64,000 nucleotides of DNA from Tepidiphilus margaritifer DSM 15129 (GTDB lineage Bacteria; Pseudomonadota; Gammaproteobacteria; Burkholderiales; Rhodocyclaceae), in contig NZ_KE384397.1 in the NCBI RefSeq assembly GCF_000425565.1, positions 155,746 through 219,745 of the forward strand, read 5' to 3'. This document shows positions 58,101-64,000 of the stretch, one piece after another. How positions within the stretch are numbered: the stretch's first letter is position 1; each line of letters starts with the position of its first letter. The position numbers and the translations under genes were made by a program. Below the pieces are notes generated by a model, which worked only from the letters and a program-made list of their open reading frames with translations, was not told the origin of the DNA and searched no databases.

Positions 58101-58817
58101 ATGGCACATGAGCATCGCGACATCCCCGTCTGGGATCCGGCGCTGCGGCTCTTTCACTGGTCGCTGGTCGCCTGCGTGGTCGGGGCGGTCATCTCGGTCA
58201 AGATCGGCGGCAACGCCATGCGCTGGCACCAGGGTTTCGGGCTGGCGGTCTTGGGGCTCATCGTCTGGCGGCTGCAGTGGGGCTTCGTCGGGCCGCAGAC
58301 GGCGCGCTTTTGCGCCTTCGTGCGCGGACCCCGCGAGATCCTCACCTACCTGCGCGGGCAATGGCACGGCGTGGGGCACAACCCTCTGGGCGCGCTCTCG
58401 GTGCTGGCGCTCCTCGGACTCTTCGGCCTGCAGGCGCTCCTGGGGCTTTTCACCTACGACGAGATCGCCTTTCGCGGACCGCTCGCGCGGCTCGTCGACC
58501 CTGACTGGCAGATCCGCCTCACGCACTGGCACCGCGCGCTCGAGCCGCTCTTATGGCTGATCGTGCTGCTGCACGTGGGCGCCATCGTCTTCTATGCCGT
58601 GGTGAAAAAGGAAGATCTGGTGCGCCCCATGGTCACCGGCTATCGCCGGCTGCCGCCGGGCGTGCAGGACGTGCCGCGGGTGGAATGGGGGAACAAGACC
58701 TACGCGCTGCGCCTCGCGCTCACCGTGGCGGTGGCGCTTGCCGTGGTGTATCTGGCGAGCGGCGTCTGGATCCCGGCGCCCGCGCCGGTAGCGCCGACGC
58801 CGGGAATGGACTGGTGA
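58101..58817 (+). CDS. Cytochrome b561-type membrane protein
   Basis: A 238-residue membrane protein of the bacterial b561/Ni-Fe hydrogenase cytochrome b type. It has an N-terminal VWDPALRLFHWSLVACVVGAV (about 10-30, first haem histidine), RWHQGFGLAVLGLIVWRLQWGFVG, and a later LTHWHRALEPLLWLIVLLHVGAIVFY with further histidines that could bind two haems. A short C-terminal membrane segment follows. It converges on the cytochrome c' gene with a four-base gap and may exchange electrons with it; that link is inferred from position only. Confidence 0.85.
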   Translation: MAHEHRDIPVWDPALRLFHWSLVACVVGAVISVKIGGNAMRWHQGFGLAVLGLIVWRLQWGFVGPQTARFCAFVRGPREILTYLRGQWHGVGHNPLGALSVLALLGLFGLQALLGLFTYDEIAFRGPLARLVDPDWQIRLTHWHRALEPLLWLIVLLHVGAIVFYAVVKKEDLVRPMVTGYRRLPPGVQDVPRVEWGNKTYALRLALTVAVALAVVYLASGVWIPAPAPVAPTPGMDW

Positions 58818-58821
58818 GGAT

Positions 58822-59298
58822 TCAGTCTTCTTTCATGCGGAACTTGTCGTGGCAGGATTTGCAGGCCTTGCCCACTTCGCCGAACTGCTTGGCGATTGCC
58901 GCCTTGTCGCCGGCGGCGGCCACTTCGGCCAGTTTGTTCGCCTGTTCGGCGAAGTTGGTCGCTACCTGCCGCACTTCGTCGGGCTGCTCGAAGAATTCCT
59001 TCTTCAGCCGGCTCTTGTGGAAACCGACGGCACCCACCGTGTCGGGGCTGTAGAGCGCGCCCATGCCGGAATTGGCTGCGGCGGCGATGGCGTTGGCGGC
59101 TGCCGCCACCTGGGCCTGATCGAAGGGGGCGCTGCCGTCGACCACCTGCGCCTTGATCTTCTCCATGTTCCAAGCCATGAACGTGTAGGCGGCCTGACGG
59201 TACTTCACTTTCTCTTCCGGTTTGAGCGCCTGGGCGGCTGCGGCGCCGGCAAGCCCCATGGCGGTGGCGAAGAGCAGGATCTTGGGCAGTTTCTTCAT
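58822..59298 (-). CDS. Cytochrome c'
   Basis: A 158-residue periplasmic class II cytochrome c. It has a signal peptide (MKKLPKILLFATAMGLAGAAAAQA), the four-helix-bundle pattern with VKYRQAAYTFMAWNMEKIKA, and the C-terminal haem site GKACKSCHDKFR (Cys-Lys-Ser-Cys-His near 147-151). Cytochromes c' bind NO and can protect against nitrosative stress, which would suit a nitrate-respiring cell. A TATACT lies about 33 bases upstream of the start. Confidence 0.93.
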   Translation of the reverse strand: MKKLPKILLFATAMGLAGAAAAQALKPEEKVKYRQAAYTFMAWNMEKIKAQVVDGSAPFDQAQVAAAANAIAAAANSGMGALYSPDTVGAVGFHKSRLKKEFFEQPDEVRQVATNFAEQANKLAEVAAAGDKAAIAKQFGEVGKACKSCHDKFRMKED

Positions 59299-59330
59299 GA
59301 GTTTTCTCCGTAAACAGGGAATGTCGTTTT

Positions 59331-59336
59331 AGTATA
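59331..59336 (-). promoter_or_regulatory. Probable -10 element of the cytochrome c' gene
   Basis: On the minus strand the hexamer reads TATACT, 33 bases upstream of the ATG. The -35 region is a weak match (TTCGCC at an 18-base spacing). Confidence 0.4.
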
Positions 59337-59371
59337 GACGATGTCCCCGGGAATGGCGAAGGAAAGCCCTT

Positions 59372-60928
59372 TCATACCGCGCTCGCCCTTCGGCTCGGTG
59401 ACCCCACGGCGGCCCCGGGAGAGGAGGATCCGCCGTATTTCTGCCGCACCATCTCGCCGATGAGGCGGATGACCTCTTGGCTGGCCGACTCGGCCTGGCG
59501 CATGTTCTCGATGATGCCATCCAGAATGGTGGCATCGCGCAGCCAGTTTTGCCGCGCAAGTTCGATGGCGGCGCGCACGCCAGAGTGAACCCGCCGATGG
59601 GGCTCTTCGAGGGCCCGATAGGCAGGGGTGCCGGAGAAGTGCGCTTTGCCATATCCGTCGTAATACCATTTGCCCAAGCGGCATCCCATGTGATCGACTT
59701 GCACGGTTTTGGCTTCTTCACCTTCGCCGCTGCGCTCGGCGGCGACATAGCCACGCTGCATGTAGATGATGTGATCGAGCTTCACCAGCGAGGCAAAGGT
59801 CAAGTCCTTGGCCTGCTCGAGCGCCGAGATCGTCGCCTCGGCCGATTGGGCGACCGCTTCGAAGCGATGCTCGAATCCTTGGACCTGGTCGCTGACGGTC
59901 TTCGCTTCTTCGCTCATGGCACGGGTCTGCTGCACCATCGTCGATACGCGGTCGCGCAACTGACCGATGACCCCGCCGATTTCGTCGGTGGCCACCCGCG
60001 TGCGTTCGGCAAGCTTGCGCACTTCGTCGGCCACCACGGCGAAGCCTCGTCCCAGCTCTCCGGCCCGGGCGGCTTCGATCGCGGCGTTCAAGGCAAGCAA
60101 GTTCGTCTGCTCGGTGATCTCGGAAATGATCTGCACCGTGCGGCCGATCGATTGACTCGCGCCTTCGAGCGAGCCGGCGGTTTCGGCCATCGCCGCCATG
60201 TTGTGATCGATCGTGCCCAGGGCCTGAGCGAGCTGACGCGCCGTCGCCAGGCTCTCCGAAGCGCCTCGTTGGTTGTGCAGGGCGAGTTTTTCGACTTCAT
60301 CCATGCGCCCGCTCACTTCCATGAGGTCGGACTGGTTACCGGCAAGGTTGCGCAACAGATTGTCGACGTTGATCTGATGTAGGGCACTGTTGAGGCGATT
60401 CTTGGCGGCGAAATCGGCGGCTTCCTGCATCTTCGCAAGAGCATGGTTGATCGATTCCATCGAGCGCTTCAGTTCGCTGGGCATGCCGTCGGTGAAGGCA
60501 TGGCGGTGGAAATCTCCTTGGGAAGCCCGCTGGAAACAGGTATTGACGTCCTTGAAATAGGCTTCGATGAAATCCAGGAGATCGTTGAGCTCCCAGGCCA
60601 CCTTGCCGATTTCTCCCAACCCTTTCGTTCCTGTGATACGCGCGCTGAGCTGTCCCTGTTTGGCCAGTGAAATCACCTCTGACATCCGTGCCAGGGCGAG
60701 GAGAGGCTTGGCCGTCCAACGATAGGCAAACCAGGCGAATGCCATCGATAGCAGAGGCACGATCACGTTCGGGGGGGTAAGGCCATGCTGCCAGAGCGAA
60801 TAGGCGGCAAAGAGCCAAACGGCGACGACGAAGGCAATGGCCGTATAGAGCAGCCGCTGGCGTAGGAAGGGAATCGTGCGGCTGACCTCGCTGGTCGGCG
60901 CAAAAAGAGCGTCTGTTTTCGTGCTCAT
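59372..60928 (-). CDS. Methyl-accepting chemotaxis protein with CZB zinc domain
   Basis: A 518-residue membrane chemoreceptor without a periplasmic sensor. Two close hydrophobic segments (about 25-45 and 52-70) are followed by a HAMP-like region, a signalling domain with the conserved tip [41 protein letters not shown] (about 267-307), and a C-terminal CZB domain (about 385-465) with [19 protein letters not shown] and PHRRVHSGV, the His/Cys residues that bind zinc. It overlaps the upstream PAS-protein gene by four bases (ATGA), suggesting the two chains form one receptor. Confidence 0.9.
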   Translation of the reverse strand: MSTKTDALFAPTSEVSRTIPFLRQRLLYTAIAFVVAVWLFAAYSLWQHGLTPPNVIVPLLSMAFAWFAYRWTAKPLLALARMSEVISLAKQGQLSARITGTKGLGEIGKVAWELNDLLDFIEAYFKDVNTCFQRASQGDFHRHAFTDGMPSELKRSMESINHALAKMQEAADFAAKNRLNSALHQINVDNLLRNLAGNQSDLMEVSGRMDEVEKLALHNQRGASESLATARQLAQALGTIDHNMAAMAETAGSLEGASQSIGRTVQIISEITEQTNLLALNAAIEAARAGELGRGFAVVADEVRKLAERTRVATDEIGGVIGQLRDRVSTMVQQTRAMSEEAKTVSDQVQGFEHRFEAVAQSAEATISALEQAKDLTFASLVKLDHIIYMQRGYVAAERSGEGEEAKTVQVDHMGCRLGKWYYDGYGKAHFSGTPAYRALEEPHRRVHSGVRAAIELARQNWLRDATILDGIIENMRQAESASQEVIRLIGEMVRQKYGGSSSPGAAVGSPSRRASAV

Positions 60929-61476
60929 GACCGTGTTCCTTTGCCCGTGCGTCGTCCGAAGAAAAGATCCAGGACGAAATTTTCATAGGTCGTGCCGAGT
61001 TCGTCCAAAGTCCGGCTCAGCCAGGCGAGAGAGGCTTCACACGCCTTGGCCGGACCGGCCTCTCGCTCGATGCGCAGCATTTCGGCGTAGATCGGCACGA
61101 TCGCCTCGATCGCGCTGTGCGGCGCCTGCCGTCGTACGGAGAAATAGCCCAAGGGTTCGCCCTGATAGAGATCCGGCGTCACGTTGGCGAACACCCAGTA
61201 GTAATGCCCCTTGGCGGTCATGTTCTTGACGAAGCCGAACCACTCCTCACCTCGCTGGATCGTGTCCCACAGGTGCCTGAAGGCGCCGCGGGGCATGTCG
61301 GGGTGGCGCACGATGTTGTGCTGCACGCCCAGCAGGTCGTCTTCGGCATAGTCGGCCACCCGCATGAACACCCGGTTGGCGTAGGTGATGCGACCTTTGA
61401 GGTCGGTCTTGCTGACGATGATCTCGTCGGGCGAGAAGTGGACTTCTACGTTGGTCGGGGTGATCTTCGGTTTCAT
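60925..61476 (-). CDS. Aer-type PAS sensor protein
   Basis: A 183-residue soluble protein whose first 120 residues match the FAD-binding PAS domain of the aerotaxis receptor Aer: [75 protein letters not shown] and GYFSVRR. There is no HAMP or signalling domain. Residues after about 130 form a helical tail. ATG at 61476 follows GGAGGAG; the open frame extends 11 codons upstream. The partner is the overlapping CZB receptor, so together they resemble a split Aer, as in the CetA/CetB pair of Campylobacter. Confidence 0.88.
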   Translation of the reverse strand: MKPKITPTNVEVHFSPDEIIVSKTDLKGRITYANRVFMRVADYAEDDLLGVQHNIVRHPDMPRGAFRHLWDTIQRGEEWFGFVKNMTAKGHYYWVFANVTPDLYQGEPLGYFSVRRQAPHSAIEAIVPIYAEMLRIEREAGPAKACEASLAWLSRTLDELGTTYENFVLDLFFGRRTGKGTRS

Positions 61477-61508
61477 GGGTGCTTCTCCTCCCTCCAGGGG
61501 AAAAAGCA

Positions 61509-61536
61509 TTATCGGAAAACCAAGCGGAAAACTAAA
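61509..61536 (-). promoter_or_regulatory. Possible sigma-28 (FliA) promoter
   Basis: On the minus strand TTTAGTTT and TCCGATAA are 12 bases apart, close to the FliA consensus TAAAGTTT-N11-GCCGATAA. It lies 33 bases upstream of the PAS-protein ATG. A flagellar-sigma promoter would suit a chemotaxis operon. The spacing and two -35 bases deviate. Confidence 0.35.
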
Positions 61537-61664
61537 GGATTTTCTCTCGCTGTTTCGCCCTTGTAGGGGTGGGAATCTTCGCTATGCTTCATCGTGAGAT
61601 GTCTCGTCCGTCGGGGTAGATGCGCTGCCGCGGCGATCGAGAGAAGACGAGAGAGGAGCGGCCG

Positions 61665-63278
61665 ATGAAACGACGACATTCGGTGGCACGGCGCTTGATC
61701 GCCGCGATCGGGATCGTGCTGGTGGCGGGCCTGGCGGTGATGGTCGCCTGGAGCATGGCCGCCTCGCGCACCATGGCGCGCGACCAGGCCGAGCGCTTCG
61801 CCGCTTCGATCAACGAGATGACCATGGCCGGGCTCACGGCGATGATGGTCACCGGCACGGTGGGGCAGCGTGACGTCTTTCTCGACCAGATCCGCAAGCT
61901 CACGGCGGTGAGCGGCTTGGAAGTGCTGCGCGGCGAGGCGGTGACGGCACTCTTCGGCAAAGGAGGGCTCGAGAAAGAGCCCGATGCGGTGGAAGCGCAG
62001 GTGCTCGCTTCAGGTCAGCCCTACCTGGCGATCGAAGAAAGGGACGGTTCGCGAGCGCTGCGGGCCGTCTATCCGGCCAAGGCGGCCACTGAATATCTCG
62101 GCAAGAACTGCATCGCCTGCCATCAGGTGCCGGAGGGGACCGTGCTCGGCGCAGTGAGCATGCGCATCTCGCTCGAGCAGGCCGACTCGGCCACCCGCCA
62201 TTTCGCCGCCTGGGTGGGGGGGTTTGCCATTCTTCTTGCCGTTGTCGCGGGATCGGTCATCGTCTGGGTGGTGCGCCGTTCGGTGGCGCGTCCGCTCACG
62301 CACTTGGTCGCCAGCCTGGAAGAAATCGCCCAGGGAGAAGGCGATCTGACGCGTCGTCTGACGGTGGAGAGCGACGACGAGATCGGTGCGGCTGCGGCTG
62401 GTTTCAACCGCATGCTCGAGACGGTGGCCGAGCTCGTGCGTGAAGTGAAACGTACGGCCGCCACGCTCGAAGAGGCGATGGCCGAGATGGTGCATAGCGG
62501 CACGGCGGTGCGGGCCGGTGCGAAAACCCAGGGCGAGGTGGTGGCCCGCGTGCGGGACCTGATCGAACGATTGCATGAGGCCGCGTCGAGCGTCGCGCGG
62601 GAGATCGCTGCCATCCAAGAAGCCTCCCACGTCAGCCGTGAGCGCACCGAAACGAGCCGCGTCCGACTGGCGGCGCTGGTCGACGCGTTTACTGCGATCG
62701 AGCAGGCGCTTACTTCGCTGGTCGACGCCATGGCATCGTTTACCCAATCATCACATGACATTCGCGTCATAACTCAGGAAGTGCGTGAGATTGCCGACCA
62801 GACGAACCTCCTTGCTTTGAACGCTGCGATCGAAGCGGCACGCGCAGGTGAGCTGGGGCGCGGTTTTGCAGTGGTGGCCGACGAAGTGCGCAAGCTTGCC
62901 GAGAAATCCGGCGTTGCGGCCGGACGCATCGACGAGATCACCGCCGCCGTGGTCGAACGCAGCGACCGTCTCTATGCTGCCTTCGAATCGGGCCAAGAAA
63001 AGCTCAAAGAGGTACGCCGCGTTTCGGATGAAGTTACGGCGCGGCTTGCCGAAGCAGGAGAGGCGGTTGCCGACGTTGGGCGACGGCTGGATGCCATCGT
63101 CCAGGTCAGCGCCGACGAAGCCCAACTCGCCGATCAAGCCGCGGGTGCCGTCGAGGGGATTGCTCGAGAGAGCCAACGGCTCGACGCCGAAGTCGATGCC
63201 ATGGCCTCCGCGGTGGCCAAGGTACAGGCTCAGGCGCAGCAGCTCGTCGAGCGGGTGCGTCGATTCCGGGTCGAATGA
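61665..63278 (+). CDS. Chemoreceptor with periplasmic c-type haem motif
   Basis: A 537-residue methyl-accepting chemotaxis protein: first membrane segment (about 10-32), periplasmic domain (about 33-180), second membrane segment (about 184-206), HAMP domain, and signalling domain with [41 protein letters not shown]. The periplasmic part contains [19 protein letters not shown], a CxxCH site for covalent haem attachment, like DcrA-type and Geobacter haem receptors. It would thus sense oxygen, NO, redox state or a similar ligand. ATG at 61665 follows GAGAGGAG. Divergent from the PAS/CZB pair. Confidence 0.9.
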   Translation: MKRRHSVARRLIAAIGIVLVAGLAVMVAWSMAASRTMARDQAERFAASINEMTMAGLTAMMVTGTVGQRDVFLDQIRKLTAVSGLEVLRGEAVTALFGKGGLEKEPDAVEAQVLASGQPYLAIEERDGSRALRAVYPAKAATEYLGKNCIACHQVPEGTVLGAVSMRISLEQADSATRHFAAWVGGFAILLAVVAGSVIVWVVRRSVARPLTHLVASLEEIAQGEGDLTRRLTVESDDEIGAAAAGFNRMLETVAELVREVKRTAATLEEAMAEMVHSGTAVRAGAKTQGEVVARVRDLIERLHEAASSVAREIAAIQEASHVSRERTETSRVRLAALVDAFTAIEQALTSLVDAMASFTQSSHDIRVITQEVREIADQTNLLALNAAIEAARAGELGRGFAVVADEVRKLAEKSGVAAGRIDEITAAVVERSDRLYAAFESGQEKLKEVRRVSDEVTARLAEAGEAVADVGRRLDAIVQVSADEAQLADQAAGAVEGIARESQRLDAEVDAMASAVAKVQAQAQQLVERVRRFRVE

Positions 63279-63301
63279 AGGGGCGGCGTGCCCCTTCTTT
63301 T
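63277..63301. terminator. Intrinsic terminator
   Basis: GAAGGGGC, a five-base loop (GGCGT), and GCCCCTTC followed by TTTT form an eight-pair hairpin just after the chemoreceptor stop. It also lies at the end of the convergent protease gene and may terminate both, though only the plus strand has a clear T run. Confidence 0.8.
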
Positions 63302-63303
63302 AC

Positions 63304-64000
63304 TCACTGCCGTCGGATGGCGATGAACAAACGCATGCCGTTGCGATCGACCAGGACCGCGAACCGGTTGCCGGCTTTGTTCACCGCCTGACGGAATTCC
63401 TCTGGCGTGCGCACCGGCTGCTGGTTCACCGCCAGGATCACGTCACCTGGACGCAAGCCGGCGAGTGCCGCCGCCCCTTCGACACGGGTCACCAGCACGC
63501 CGCCTTCTTCCAGACCCCGCTCCTTCGCTTCCTGGGCAGTGATGGCGCGCACGGCGATGCCGGCCGCGATCGGCTCTCCGGCCGATTTCTTGCCGGGGGC
63601 TGCTGCGCGTGTGGTTTCTTCGTCCAATTCGGCCAACGTCACGCTCTTCTCCAGGCGCTTCCCTTGGCGCAGGAGCTCGACGCGTACCGCCTCGCCCGGT
63701 TTGCGCCGTCCGATGAGGCGCGGCAGGTCGGCGGAATCTTTGACTTTTTGACCATCGACCGCGACGATGACGTCGCCCGCCTGGATGCCGGCCTTGGCTG
63801 CCGGCCCGCCTTCCTCGACGTTGGCGACCAGCGCCCCTTCGGGTTTGTCGAGCCCGAAGCTCTTCGCCAGTTCCTCGTCCATGCCCTGGATGACCACGCC
63901 GAGTTTGCCGCGCTGTACCCGCCCGTAGGCGATGAGCTGATCCTTCACCTCCTGGGCCACGTCACTGGGGATGGCGAAGGCGATGCCCATGTAGCCGCCG
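63304..64000 (-). CDS. DegP/HtrA-type serine protease, C-terminal part
   Basis: The gene continues beyond the right edge. The visible 232 residues or so begin GGYMGIAFAIPSDVA, the end of the trypsin-like protease domain, and include two PDZ domains (about YGRVQRGKLGVVIQGM to VELLRQGKRL, and GIAVRAI to the end). This is the Do/DegP/MucD arrangement of periplasmic quality-control proteases. The catalytic His-Asp-Ser lie in the part not present. An internal ATG at 63990 is not a real start. Confidence 0.92.
   Translation of the reverse strand, partial: GGYMGIAFAIPSDVAQEVKDQLIAYGRVQRGKLGVVIQGMDEELAKSFGLDKPEGALVANVEEGGPAAKAGIQAGDVIVAVDGQKVKDSADLPRLIGRRKPGEAVRVELLRQGKRLEKSVTLAELDEETTRAAAPGKKSAGEPIAAGIAVRAITAQEAKERGLEEGGVLVTRVEGAAALAGLRPGDVILAVNQQPVRTPEEFRQAVNKAGNRFAVLVDRNGMRLFIAIRRQ

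Overview
The window is a high-GC, densely packed stretch of proteobacterial chromosome around the replication origin. The gene set and domain styles fit a betaproteobacterium: mnmE-yidC-yidD-rnpA-rpmH, dnaA-dnaN-gyrB, RdgC, NarXL/NarGHJI, and a four-module fused UvrA. A thermophilic or denitrifying member of the Hydrogenophilaceae type is my best guess, but that is inference from general resemblance and no 16S gene is present.

Layout. 0-4.4 kb: end of an unidentified gene, rsmB, the polyamine pair speE-speD, a TSUP exporter, two ParB-binding (parS) sites and a HigB/HigA toxin-antitoxin pair. 4.4-8.2 kb: the origin-associated operon rpmH-rnpA-yidD-yidC-mnmE, read leftward from a strong promoter. 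8.2-26.7 kb: a block sitting between rpmH and dnaA, which are usually neighbours. It holds a complete respiratory nitrate reduction unit (mobA, narXL, narK1, narK2, narGHJI, moaC, moaA, a yqeC-like gene) and a polar amino-acid ABC transporter. 26.9-32.1 kb: dnaA-dnaN-gyrB. 32.1-34.3 kb: a LysE exporter, rdgC and an SRPBCC protein.

34.3-35.1 kb is the only long gene-free stretch. It is AT-rich, carries perfect and near-perfect DnaA boxes on both strands and a distant inverted repeat, and lies where G/C strand bias changes (C-rich top strand to the left, G-rich to the right). I read it as the likely oriC, displaced downstream of gyrB rather than upstream of dnaA. It is followed directly by a clear promoter and a cobalamin riboswitch.

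35.4-46.3 kb: a tightly overlapping cobalamin operon of the mainly early-cobalt (anaerobic) type: cbiM, cbiF, cbiX, cbiC, cbiD, a cbiE-cbiT fusion, cbiL, a split cbiG (core plus CobE-like domain), cbiH, cobO, cbiA, bluB. No cbiJ-type reductase or lower-loop genes are seen here. 46.3-52.5 kb: a tautomerase, a DMT exporter, a DUF423 protein, pstSCAB and a GDT1-type cation exporter. 52.5-58.1 kb: a giant UvrA with four ABC modules. 58.1-64 kb: a b-type cytochrome, cytochrome c', a PAS-protein plus CZB-receptor pair resembling a two-gene Aer/CetAB energy-taxis system, a chemoreceptor with a periplasmic CxxCH haem motif, and the C-terminal end of a DegP/HtrA protease.

I see no tRNA or rRNA gene, insertion sequence, CRISPR array or recognisable defence system. 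I do not see a wholly new system. The points most worth checking are the displaced origin, the fused UvrA with an altered first Walker B, and the redox-sensing chemoreceptor cluster.
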